A stretch of DNA of 64,000 nucleotides, from NCBI GenBank assembly GCA_038373885.1, contig JAWZYV010013290.1:248001-312000 (forward strand), in the 5' to 3' direction. The position numbers and the translations under genes were made by a program. Below the pieces are notes generated by a model, which did no database searches, had not been told where the DNA came from, and saw nothing but the letters and a program-made list of their open reading frames with translations. Of this stretch, positions 1 to 10,390 are shown in pieces. Every line of letters begins with the position of its first letter. Within the stretch, counting starts at the first letter, position 1. This stretch comes from Cheiracanthium punctorium. Taxonomy: Eukaryota; Arthropoda; Arachnida; Araneae; Cheiracanthiidae.

Positions 1-552
1 AAAGAAAATTCTCAGGCAACTTCGAATCAGACACGGATTAATACAATTTTGAGGATAGGAGCGGCTGGTTGAAATTTATGTCCATTTTATGGAAGTAAAA
101 TAGGATCTCTTACATTTTTATGTAATTTCTTTTTTTTTTTATGCTGGGTGAAGGCTTAATCCGCTAGCTTTCGAATTCAGTAACAAAGATTTTCCATTCC
201 TGTCCGGTTGAAGGAGGGTGGGGTGGGGTCATATGTTTCCGGCTGCACTAACATTTTTAAACACGGGCCGCCACTGATTTATGTACGATCCCTGGAAAGT
301 GATCATCAGATGTGATTTTTTTCCTTCTAAGAGCTAACGAAGAGTAAGTTAGATCAGCATATATATTTATCTTTGAAACATTTTAGGATATAAATCTCAA
401 ATTTGGTCCAGTTTTGAAAACTTATATTTTAGTGTGGCCAACCCAGGAGATTTTCGACATACCGCTGCGCTGCTCTTGGCAATAGCGAATGAAATCCCGA
501 TCCCGCGGAAACAGGATCCCACTCAAATGTTTGCGCGACTAGTCCCACAGGA
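1..552. other. non-coding, repeat-derived flank
   Basis: No coding exon is visible. Near 264-275 a GGGCCGCCACTG sequence looks like the right end of a hAT element with a CAGTGGCGG-type terminus, but no matching left end lies in the window. Short CCCGATCCCGC-like stretches near 494-520 recur near 840-860 and 1975-2020, which suggests another old repeat. Confidence 0.4.
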
Positions 553-836
553 TTAACCCGTTTATGCCTAGCGTCACTTTTTTGGGACGGCATTTTCGCT
601 ATCAGTCGAAAACATTATTTATTTTTAATACCTTTCATTCACGAATATTGAACCTCATCTCCACAAAATATTTTAACCTGAGCAAACAGGATGTTGACAT
701 TTCAATTTTTATACATAATGATTTTAAAAGAAACCACCTCGTGTTCAAGAAGCTGACATGAGAAATTTGTCTATTATTGCTGGTAATAGCGGAAAGCTAA
801 GAAAGTCGCAAAAATATCTGGGCACAAATGGGTTAA
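553..836 (+). mobile_element. TTAA-flanked MITE, family B
   Basis: The element starts TTAACCCGTTTATGCC and ends GGCACAAATGGGTTAA, about 284 bp. It is one of six copies of the same family in this window (also near 1060, 1615, 44351, 47715 and 58731). The TTAA target and the CCC-starting inverted ends are the pattern of piggyBac-type elements; no transposase is encoded. The ORF inside it is a repeat ORF. Confidence 0.8.
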
Positions 837-1059
837 GGCCGTAATCCCGCGGGATCGGAACTGAGAAATAAATTATTTTTGCTACAATTGTTTGGGGTCA
901 TAGTCGCCCCACCCCCAAGCTCCCATATTTTTATGAATTACGTACTGTTATAACGCAGAACTGCTTCAACACTCAAAATTATATCTTTCTGGGGCAGGAC
1001 CCTTGACTCCCCCCCCCCCCCTCCAAACAATTATATGGCTGCAATTGCCAGTGATGTCT

Positions 1060-1343
1060 TTAACCCATTTGTGCCTGGATATTTTTGCGACTTTCTTCGA
1101 TTTTTACTGATAACAGAAATAATAGATAAATTTCGGATGTCAACTTCTTGAACAAGGGATGATTTCTTTTAAAATCATTATGCATAAAAATCGAAATATC
1201 AACATCCTACTGGGTCATGTTAAAATATTTCGTAGAGTTGAGGCTCGATACTCATGAATAAAGGCTAGGAAAAATAAATAACGTTTTCAACTAATAGCGA
1301 AAATGCCGTCCCAAAAAAGGGACACTAGGCATAAATGGGTTAA
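1060..1343 (-). mobile_element. TTAA-flanked MITE, family B (reverse orientation)
   Basis: This is the same 284-bp family in reverse: it begins TTAACCCATTTGTGCC and ends GGCATAAATGGGTTAA. The terminal TTAA is intact on both sides. It encodes nothing recognisable. Confidence 0.85.
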
Positions 1344-1614
1344 AAGGTGAACTTCAGTTAACCATGCAAATATATAGGGCTCCTTCAGGGTTTCATAAAA
1401 AAGAAGAAGAAAAAGCATTGCTTTTGTATTCTCTATCAAAATTAGATCAAGACTAGGAAGGCGAATACCTCTTTACGATGTCTCTTTTACGTTCTTCTTT
1501 TTCAGCAAACAAATAACTTTGTATATTATTATGAATATCATGACTACAATTTTCATATTTATTATGTAAGGTATTGTATTAATTATCAAATAAGCTAAAT
1601 TATTAATATTAAAG

Positions 1615-1897
1615 TTAACCCATTTATGCCTAGTGTCCCTTTTTTGGGACGGCATTTTCGCTATTAGTCGAAAACGTTATTTATTTTTCGTAGCCTTTAT
1701 TCATGAGTAATGAGCCTCAACTCTACAAAATATTTTAACATGACCCAGTCGGATGTTGATATTTCTATTTTTATGCAGAATGATTTAAAAAGAAATCATC
1801 CCTTGTTCAAGAATTGACATCAGAATTTTATCTATTATTTCTGTTATCAGTAAAAATCGAAGAAAGTCGCAAAAACATCCAGGCACAAATGGGTTAA
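1615..1897 (+). mobile_element. TTAA-flanked MITE, family B
   Basis: Third copy of family B within 1.4 kb, starting TTAACCCATTTATGCC and ending GGCACAAATGGGTTAA. The internal sequence aligns base for base over most of its length with the copies at 1060 and 44351. Confidence 0.85.
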
Positions 1898-2129
1898 ACT
1901 GGATACTGCTTACAACCTTACTTTTTCCTACATTTCTCTGTTGAAATTGCTTTTTTGTTGAATGAAGTATCAATCCCGCAGGATCAAGAAGCCTCAATCC
2001 CGAAATCCCGCAAAACGAAAAACAGTGCGGGGTTGCCTTCCCTAGTTAGCAATAACTAAACAAGCTCGCCCCGAGTTTACAACACGACACCCCGAAGACG
2101 GAGCAAGCACGACAAAAGCTCATAAAAAT

Positions 2130-2170
2130 GAAACTCCATTTATTAATTTTTTTTTTACGTCACATTTATT
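2130..2170 (-). terminator. candidate polyadenylation signals of the small membrane protein gene
   Basis: On the minus strand two AATAAA hexamers occur within 130 bp after the stop codon of the 2260-2586 reading frame. They fit a short 3' UTR. Confidence 0.45.
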
Positions 2171-2259
2171 AAATTTTTTACGACTGTTGCGGTCACCGCG
2201 GCAGCATTGAAAAAACATATGACACAGTCCAACATCGCAAGGAAAAAGACCGTCTCCCT

Positions 2260-2586
2260 TCACGCGCAGTCTCCGGACGCCCCGGGCGCCGCCCCGTCTG
2301 TCTGCTGCTGCTCCGTGTCCGCAATGGTGACCAGGACGTCGCTCGGCGGAGGACTGTCCGCTTGCAGCGGCTGGGCGTCCGGCGGCGGTGCAGGGTCGAA
2401 GAACCGGCCAGTCGTCCGGAACACGCGCTTGCAGAGCCCGCACTCCTTGCAGCAGACGAGTCCGAACAAGACGAGCAAGGCGACGAGGAAGGCCATCTTC
2501 ACTGACTCGTGGATGACGACGACGTCCCGGTAGCCCTTCCACGTGACGTTCCCCCGGGGAGGGTAGTAGAGCACGTGACTGTTCAT
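2260..2586 (-). CDS. small single-pass membrane protein (single exon or last exon)
   Basis: This is a GC-rich island in AT-rich DNA that encodes 108 residues on the minus strand. Residues 1-30 are polar, with an N-glycosylation-type NVT. A hydrophobic segment follows at about 31-46 (MAFLVALLVLFGLVCC), then a Cys-rich juxtamembrane stretch (CKECGLCKRVF) that could be palmitoylated, and a Pro- and acid-rich tail ending in GDCA. The Met start is preceded by TTCAG|GCC, so the coding part may begin at a splice acceptor; a TAA lies further upstream in this frame, and a poly-T tract followed by CCAG lies near 2660. AATAAA motifs on the minus strand near 2165 and 2135 suit the 3' end. I do not recognise the family. 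The longer overlapping ORF at 2120-2611 is a frame shadow. Confidence 0.55.
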   Translation of the reverse strand: MNSHVLYYPPRGNVTWKGYRDVVVIHESVKMAFLVALLVLFGLVCCKECGLCKRVFRTTGRFFDPAPPPDAQPLQADSPPPSDVLVTIADTEQQQTDGAAPGASGDCA

Positions 2587-2754
2587 GGCCTGAACGACGA
2601 TTTCTATACACGAACGTCTATTGGATGTCGCTCCTTTGGATTATACATTGGCATGACCTGGAGAGATACGAGGTACGATTTAAAAAAAAAAAAAATGGTT
2701 ATAAGTCGAATAAAGAAATACTTATTAACAATAGATAGAAAATACAAAATCGAA

Positions 2755-2988
2755 TTAACCCTTTAACGCGCAGTGTTCCCGCTCTGGGAACACCAAACTC
2801 TGACGTTTGGACTGTTGCCAGTCACGAAGAATGGATTGGATTTCTATAAAAATAGTTGCGGGTGACAGAGCTCTACGAGAATCCTTTGCTTTTTAGCACG
2901 TCATTTCCCGTAAAAAAATGGTCACGATTATTTTTAACAGCACTGGCATCTGATGAAAAATGGAAGAATGCGAAGAATGGCTCAGAAA
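2755..2988 (+). mobile_element. TTAA MITE, family A, truncated
   Basis: It begins TTAACCCTTTAACGCGC and follows the family A left part (paired GGGAAC blocks, then GACTGTTGCCAGTCACGAAG) until it breaks off near 2988. The right end is missing. Confidence 0.7.
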
Positions 2989-3267
2989 TAAAAAGAAAAC
3001 ATGATATATTTTCCATATTTGTTTCAGTTTATATATGTTGTTTTGGAAACAACGGTCCGACATTTTATTGACGCTGATTTAAGGGGACGGTGGAAGTTTT
3101 TTTTATTTTTTATTTAATAAGATAGGATTATGAGATTTTGTATTTTAATGTATTAAACAAAAAGCATTATAAATAACTGAAATTTTTTAAAAATAAATTT
3201 AAAAAATATTAGTAATTAATTAAAAATTAATTAATTTTTTAATTTCGAAAACGTCATCTACAACTGT

Positions 3268-3959
3268 TTAACCCTTTAACGCGTAGTGTTTCCGCTCTGG
3301 GAACACCAAACTCTGACGTTTTGACTGTTGCCAGTCACGAAGAATAGATTGGATTTCTATAAAAATAGTTGCGAGTGGCATAGCTCCACGAGAATCCTTT
3401 ACTTTTTAGCACGTCATTTCCCGTAAAAAAATGGTCACGATTCTTTTTAACAGCACTGACATCTGCTGATGAATGGAAGAATCCGAGAACAGCTGGATAG
3501 ATTGCCCCATGCTGAAAAAAGGGCAGCCGTTGCCATCTCTCGACTTAACTACCAGCAAGAGGGCGGACGATCGAAACGTTTATCGTGTGCCACAGATCGA
3601 GAGACCCTTTTTTGACGCAGCTGGCTGTGCGGCACAGCCAGCTGTCGTCAAAAGAGACATAAGTCATTCATTAAAAGAACATAAGGCTCTGTATTGGTGC
3701 TTGCCCCTTTGAGGTGCAACCCTATCGCAATGCTGAAAAAGGGGCAGCCGTTGCCATCGCTCGACTTAACTACCAGCAAGATGGAGGACGATCAAAACGT
3801 TCATCGCGTCGCACAGCCAGCTGTCGTCAAAAAAGGGTCTAGATCTGTGGCACGTGATGAATGTTTCGATCGTCCGCCATCTTGCTGGTAGTGAAGTCGA
3901 GCGATGTCAACGGCTGGCCCTTTTTCAGCATGGGAAAGGGTTGCGCCTCAAAGGATTAA
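3268..3959 (+). mobile_element. TTAA MITE, family A, long fold-back copy
   Basis: It is flanked by TTAA on both sides (3268-3271 and 3956-3959). The right part is a large inverted repeat built from AAAAGGGCAGCCGTTGCCAT and its complement, with the arm GGCGGACGATCGAAACGTTCAT near the loop. An internal partial duplication (near 3650-3800) makes it longer than the 540-560-bp copies. ORFs here are repeat ORFs. Confidence 0.8.
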
Positions 3960-4109
3960 GAGGCATACGTGCCTATATCACTTTCCGACATAATCACCAA
4001 GTCTATTTAGGCATTTATCAGAACGCAGAACCAGCTTGTTTAACCCGTCTTGGTAGAAATTAGGCCCCTGTCCTTAGAGCCAGATCTCGGTGGATATTTC
4101 CACAGCACT

Positions 4110-4430
4110 GCCTCAAGAGACCCGTGCGCCGGATAATATCTTCTTAAAGCTCGGAAACAGGAAATAGTCACTGGGTGCCAAATCTGGGATGCATGGGGGG
4201 GGGACTCCAGATTTCCCACCTGAACCGTTGCAACAATTCCTGTGTTGCTTGAGCAATATGGAGCCTGGCATTGTCATGCAGGAGGATGACACCTTCACTC
4301 AACATGCCCGACATTACTCCACAATATGTAGTTTTAAAATGCAGCGGCTTGTAACCTTTTGTTCTTATCACCCCTCTTTGAAAAGATGAACGCATGCATC
4401 GATTGTGTAACAATACAAAATACAAGCGTA
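4110..4430 (-). pseudogene. mariner-type transposase remnant
   Basis: Two adjoining minus-strand frames carry conserved parts of a mariner catalytic domain. LLHDNARLHIAQATQELLQR holds the second catalytic Asp. After a frameshift near the G/C run at 4195-4205, PDLAPSDYFLF holds the third Asp. The N-terminal DNA-binding half and the inverted ends are not recognisable, so the copy is dead. Mariners are cut-and-paste DNA transposons that target TA. Confidence 0.85.
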
Positions 4431-4659
4431 TGAGTGATTCTCACAAAACTAGTCCCCAGTAATTCTCTAGTTTTTCTTAAAAAAGTATTTATAAAAATGA
4501 GGCCTCTAGCCTCTCTGCGACGGCCATTGACGGTTGATGATGAAACAAGTTCAGGACGGCGGCAATGTGCCATGAGTCCATATCTATGTCCAGACTGCAG
4601 AGTTTGCACTTTGGACTGAAAATAACTTGGAGGAACGACTAGTAAATATGGAGTAAGCA

Positions 4660-4953
4660 TCCGCTAGTTCGTCTATGGGGAGAAAAGGAAGTAACTACAC
4701 GTGTAGTCTTGGGGAGCGTAACTCGATAAATGGACGATATCGATACGAGGCTATTTCAGTCACGTGCCGGCGGAAAATATACACTTGAACCAATCAGACT
4801 GAATGATTGAGCATTAACACAAGCGACTTTTACAGCTGATAGGTTGAGGATCACGTGTTGGATGAAAAATAACGTCACATCGATATCGTCCACACGCCCC
4901 CCAAGGCTACGTGTAGTGTTACTTCATTTTCTCCACATAGAAGAACTAGCGGA
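4660..4953. mobile_element. fold-back element with about 55-bp inverted ends
   Basis: The left end TCCGCTAGTTC with a CTACACGTGTAGTCTTGGGG block is mirrored at the right by a CCCCAAGGCTACGTGTAG block with GAACTAGCGGA. A second inner pair, GACGATATCGAT and ATCGATATCGTC, extends the stem. It encodes no protein and looks like a MITE of unknown superfamily. Confidence 0.7.
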
Positions 4954-5107
4954 CGGAGGAAAAACCGGTTACAGTTGTGGCTTCATTTTTTCCCTCGCTC
5001 ATGCTTTCTCCACATTATTCTTTCTTCCAAGACTAATAATTCCAATTCTGAAAAGCTTAGGGCAGACAATCACGATCACTAAAATGCCTGGAGAAAAGAC
5101 CCGGGCG

Positions 5108-5284
5108 ATCGTGATTCTACCGGGCCTGCTTGTGCACTCCGAAAGAGGCCTACGGACGTTTCCTCATTGGTCAGATTCGGCCATTAGGTGACGTATCTAA
5201 GTGCTGGAGCCAATAAGTGAGCATCCGTAGGCCTCTTTGGATGACTCATAGGAGAGCACAAGCAGGCCCGGTAGAATCACGGTG
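5108..5284. repeat. inverted repeat (fold-back)
   Basis: CGTGATTCTACCGGGCCTGC near 5110 is mirrored by GCAGGCCCGGTAGAATCACG ending near 5281. An inner pair, GAGGCCTACGGA and TCCGTAGGCCTC, continues the stem. The loop is about 65 bp. Confidence 0.7.
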
Positions 5285-5457
5285 GCCCCGAAAAGACACC
5301 GCTTTAAACTGCAGCTGGTCTGGGATGATGAGATACTTTCACGAAGGTCATCCAGAAGATTTCTCCGAGCGAGACCACGAACCATCAACGTGGAAAGAGA
5401 TGGATTAATTTGAAGTCTGGGTAACAGTTGCCTCCTTCCAGAACTGAAGAAGAACAG

Positions 5458-5631
5458 CACTTTAACAGCACTCACATCTGCTGAAAAATGGAAGAACGCG
5501 AGAACAACCGAATAGATTGCCCAAAGCTGAGAAAAGGGCAGCCGTTGCCATCTTGCTGGTAGTTAAGTCGAGCGATGGCAACGGCTGCCCTTTTTTCAGC
5601 ATTGGGAAAGGGTTGTGCCTCAAAGGGTTAA
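5458..5631 (+). mobile_element. TTAA MITE, family A, 5'-truncated
   Basis: It starts inside the family A sequence (ACAGCACTCACATCTGCTG) and runs through the GGGCAGCCGTTGCCAT stem to GCCTCAAAGGGTTAA at 5628-5631. The left end is missing. Confidence 0.7.
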
Positions 5632-6704
5632 CCTCATCGTTGGCAGATACAAAACGGCTGGCAGGGCATAGATTGAAGAAAGGTCACAAAAAGCAACAAT
5701 TCCAGCTTTGGGCCATCTGAGAGCCACCGCTGAAAATTCTTAACCACTCTGGTTCCGGTTAGAACGTATCGCAATCTTTCAGACAGCAAGGATAAGGTAT
5801 GGTGGCCACAGTAAAATTTCGACAATCCACTGGGTTGCCTGGACTTATTGCTGTAGAAGCTTTAATTTAACTCCCGCCTAGGCAGTTTTTTGGCACAGCT
5901 TCAGTATTTGTTACGTCTTGGGGGCGATAATAAGGCCAATTCTTGCAGTTCGATACAAGAAAATCTTCCTGAACCAGGGTCATTGCTAAGACTTTCTTCT
6001 TTGTGTGTGTGTGTGTCTTCAGGGGGGGGGGCTTGTCGATAAATTGCAAAGTCAAATATCGTTTTTATCAACTATATTACCAACTGAGTTTGTGTCATTT
6101 TGTCAAGTGTACCAGTGATAAAAGTAAATAATAGTTTTGTTAATTTTTTTTTTTACCGAATTTGCCATCTAGGTATCTAGTTTTGCCAAGTTTAATAGAA
6201 TTTTCAAATGTTTGGAAGGGGAGGCTCCCCCTTTAGCAAGGTCCCAGCTCTGAGCTTTTTTTTTACGGTAACCAAGAAGATTCAGAGGAAATTCCATCTT
6301 TTAAATTCGCCGAGGGGTAGCTTAAAAATCCTAATGCGACAGCTTCAATTATTGCAAGCCTTTGGCGATTTCATGGCGAGCCCTTAATACGGTCGACCAC
6401 AGGAAATTTACCTTCTTCCATCCATTCGGCGGTCGAAACCCTTCCAGTTCGTGAAATTAAAAATATTGTATTACATATGCAAACGGCTATCCAATATTAT
6501 GAAATAGGGTTGTAAAACCAGTAACAGAGAACTGCCAAATTGTTTAAGGTTTTGCCTCTTGACCGCAGATTTGGAAAAAAAAGGGTAAAAATGGTGAACG
6601 GTATAATACGTAAGTATCCATAAATTAAAAGCGCCAGGATTGTCAAATAATGAAACTGCTTGGAATTACCATATCGGCCTTGTGCTGCTGCACAAGGCCC
6701 CCTA
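5632..6704. other. non-coding stretch
   Basis: No supported exon. It holds a GT microsatellite near 6003-6016, and near 6599-6617 a solo, reversed copy of the GGTACTTACGTATTATCC terminus that also bounds the elements at 6705 and 35259. Confidence 0.4.
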
Positions 6705-8034
6705 GGTACTTACGTATTATCCCTGCGGTCATTCCCGCCAAACTATTTTTCCTTTAAATGAGTTGCCAAAGTGTTGCCAATCCTATTCAAACCATTAATA
6801 ATTTCATATGCCCGGCATTTCTCTTGGCAAAAAAATCGCTCGTCGGTTGATTCCTACTTTAGGACCCCCACTCTCGCCAACGAAAAAAATCGCCGCGTTT
6901 TGGCGAACCTTCCTGTCAATAGTCCGTGATCGCGCATGCTCACAAGTTTCAACGCTTCGCAGAGAAACTGGATTAAAATAATGTGAACAATTCAGCATTC
7001 AACGCACCAAATACGGAATTTGAAGATAATTATTAAAAATACATTAGTTGGCAAGTAAAATAAATGTAATGATGTACTTACATGTTCCAAATGATTTCAT
7101 TTGACAAGAATTTATGAGCAGATTCTTTAAATTTATATGTATTTCCTTTATTAAAAGCGGATTCGTGAATTTTTACTTTATTTTAACCAATGAAGTATGT
7201 TGAATCGCAAAAATTTTAGGAAATGAAATCAGAATGTTAAAATAATTAACAAAAGAACTAATTCTGTAATGATTTTTTAAAATTTTGCAAGGAAAATTTA
7301 AAACACTTCACCAAATTAAGAAACAGAATAGATATAAATTCACCGAATCCGCTGTTTAGAAATAGTTATTAATTAGTAAATTCGAAAAGAACTCAATTCT
7401 TATAAGTTAAAATATTAACATTTAAAATTGTTCTAGCAACTAATTTTCAGATGCCAGAAATTTTTGCGTCCGTAATATTAAATTATATCATTAATGCATA
7501 AATAAAAATACACATATATACTTTAATATTTAAAGCTACCCTAGCAACCAAATTTCCTTATCAGATTTATTTGTGCTTGACGATGCTAATATAAATGAGT
7601 TGAAATCGTCTGCTCCTATTAATACGTACCAATATGAAAATAAAACAGGAATTTAGTATCCAGTGTTTGCGAAATTATACTTTAATGGGTAAAAGCCAAT
7701 AGAAATTTTCTAAACGAAGATCGAGAATGCGTAAAAGGATACTAAACCTTATCGTTGCCTACGTAATACTACATCTTATGAGCATTTCGTAGGCAGCGGC
7801 CTTATCAAAGATCAAAACTCATGACTGATCACGTGCAAAATCAACTGGAATACCGGTTGATTATTGAGAGAAATTTACGAATAAACCCTTTGCTGTATGG
7901 CTGCAATATAAATACAAAAATCGTAATGGCAACTGTACATCAATGTTTATCGTCGCGTTGGCGAGAGTGGGGGGTCCTAAAGTAGGAATCAACCCGCTCG
8001 TCTTGGCGGTCTACAGGGATAATACCTAAGTACC
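6705..8034. mobile_element. TIR element with GGTACTTACG ends (1.33 kb)
   Basis: The left end GGTACTTACGTATTATCCC is mirrored at the right by GGGATAATACCTAAGTACC. Inside, a longer pair continues the match: TCCTACTTTAGGACCCCCAC near 6850 and GTGGGGGGTCCTAAAGTAGG near 7970. The 1.1-kb AT-rich core has no transposase. No clear target duplication is seen. A shorter relative sits at 35259-35633, and solo ends at 6599 and 32330. Confidence 0.7.
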
Positions 8035-9165
8035 CCTCTCTGTTTTCAAGTCAATTTTGGCAATAAACGATATTTGTCTTCTCCCGTATTTGTTAACATC
8101 GGGCTTTGATCAGTGTCGTTGTTCTTTTTTACGGCAACCTAATAAGACATCAGATTGGATGAATTAAAGGTGGTGAAGATGTAAGCACAATACAAGCGCC
8201 AAGGAAGGCCCTATACCACAGTACGCCGAAACAGAAATATAGGGGGGGAAATTACAGTGATGTTCTAAATTTCTAATTTATAATATTAGTTTAACAGATA
8301 GAAAGTGTACCTTGCTTCATATAAGACATAGGTAGTATTTAATGCACGATTTTGCTTTGAATGGAAAAAGTTTATTTAACATATCAAAAAATCAACCAAA
8401 TTGTTATTGAATCCTTTAAATTCAGTAGAGTTGAGAGTTCTAACAATTGCTTAATCATGGTTCATGGTTCCCTAAGATCTTTTCAAGTACAGGCTGTCCG
8501 ATAACCTCTGTTTTTGCGTACGGCAAAGTTTCACTCCTTCTCCGGCAGAGTTGACAGCACTGATGATTATGGGTCAGAAACTAGCGCCGCAGCGGCGAAA
8601 CATTGCTCGTACGCAAAATCCCGTAGGAGAAACTGGTTTTCGGGCAGCCTCCACTTGAAGAGATCTTAGGGAGCCATGACTTAATAAACAAATCATGGAT
8701 AAAAAGAAGGACATAAGTTACTTATACGATCCGTTTACATGCACAAAGATGCGGTGTAAATTCCGGAACTTTCGATGCTTTCTACCCTGCTTCCTCGCTT
8801 TCCCATGATCCATTGAGCGCTTTCCCCCATATTCTGCTTTTACTCGGGATTTTTCATTTTCGGTAAACGGGTGTAAACGGGCCTAAAAAGTTATGGCTGA
8901 GGAATAAGAATTTTGAACATGAGAAACCAGATTTTTGGAACAAGGAATTGGAGATATTATGTAAATTGTCATTACTTTTCTCAAATAACCTTCAATTTAG
9001 TCAACTAAAGCAAAACGAATCAAACAATTTAAAAAAAAAAAATTGGGTAGAAATAATAATATAATTAAAATTTTGTCCCCAGTTGCTGTTTTATAGAGAA
9101 AAATCTTGAAATTGGAGAAGTCACCTTACTCAGTGGAGGTAGGCAAAACAACATTTTTTGACCGC
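8035..9165. other. non-coding; one fold-back repeat
   Basis: No exon recognised. At 8463-8679 TCATGGTTCCCTAAGATC is mirrored by GATCTTAGGGAGCCATGA, continued by GGCTGTCCGATAACC and GGTTTTCGGGCAGCC, with the middle unpaired. This is a MITE-like fold-back. Confidence 0.5.
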
Positions 9166-10390
9166 CCAGCTTATTTACGTCACTAACCCTGTTGACGTGG
9201 CTGACGAGAAAGACAGGCTGCGGGGCTGATATTTGGTCACATTCCTTTTGCCCTAGCAGAGCCATGTGACTTAGGAGGTATAGCTATCTTGGTCCGAGAT
9301 AGTCACACCTCCTAGGTCGCGTGACTCTTCGAGGGCAAAAGGAGTGTGACCCATAGGCGTAGAGTTATATGGGCCCGTGGGGCTCGAGCCCCTCCAATAA
9401 ATTGTGAATAGGGGCTGAGCCCACCCAATAATTTACCACTCAATACAGAAAACTAATTTATACTAACGTAAAAAAAAGTATTTCACGCCATTTACAAACG
9501 TTTAAAAAAAACCTTTACTTGTACTTTTAAAAATTTTCTTATGATTTCAATCATGATTTAGTATTCATTGTGACGCCACGTAACACACAATGTTACTATA
9601 TGCTGCCCTCGCCAGGCTCTGGTTCATTAAAATCAGATTATGCAATGTAAAGTATGAAGTGAAGAAAAGTTCAGATGTGTCTAAAATGCACTATCTCATT
9701 GAAAATGTTTTTTTTTTCCTCCTTTGGATTTTTTAACTTTGCTTCTATTTTTAACTTATAACATGATAGAAAGATACTATAATGGATAATGGATACTTAC
9801 CTTACATAGGTGTAGAATTCTATGGACTCATAGAGCTCGCGCGCCTCCAATAATTTACACTTATATATAGTAAGTCATAGTGGCCAACTACTACGGAATA
9901 TAATTAACCACTTTTTGTAACAGTATATTTTTTAATTATTTCTTTCAAAATAGTAACCAGCTCGCGCACGGAGCACAAAACTTTTACTATATTTTAAGCC
10001 GAAAAATCATGTTGAAAAAGTGGTTAATTATATTCCGTAGTAGTTGGCAGTTATGAGCAAGTTATATGTACGTGAATCAGTGGCGTAGCCAGGAATTTTT
10101 CATGGGAGGGGGGGGGGTTACGAGTTCTGCAACTCATATGTATATGTATACGGGTGTATGATAAGGGAGTGAAGAATATACATTTTGTATGGCAAAAAAT
10201 TCCTCATGGGAGGTATGACCCCCCTAACCTCCCCCCCCTTGGCTACGCCACTGACGTGAATATATTTGGTTGTGGGGCCCGCCCCCCCCAATAATTTTGA
10301 AAACTTTACGCTTATGGTGTGACCAAATGTCAGCACCGCAGCCTGTCTTTCTCGTCAGCCACGCCCTGTTGTGGCTAATTAGTCAACGTG
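9166..10390. mobile_element. large inverted-repeat element with nested insertions
   Basis: About 70 bp near 9170-9240 (GACGTGGCTGACGAGAAAGA, then GGTCAC) is mirrored at 10318-10390 (TCTTTCTCGTCAGCCACG). The interior holds a tight hairpin at 9235-9351, an inverted pair at 9874-10055 and a hAT insertion at 10078-10253. Copies of a CATAGGCGTAGAGTTATATG-like motif occur near 9353 and 9807, with a reversed relative near 10310. It is a composite of several old elements; no protein is encoded. Confidence 0.55.
10078..10253. mobile_element. hAT MITE with 8-bp target duplication
   Basis: The inverted ends are CAGTGGCGTAGCCAGG and GGCTACGCCACTG. The exact 8-bp direct repeat ACGTGAAT flanks it at 10070-10077 and 10254-10261, the hAT signature. 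It is 176 bp long and non-coding. Confidence 0.9.

Noticed and set aside
2120..2611. 163-residue minus-strand ORF over the GC-rich island
   Set aside because: It is another frame of the same bases; the 108-residue frame has a clear membrane segment and better context.
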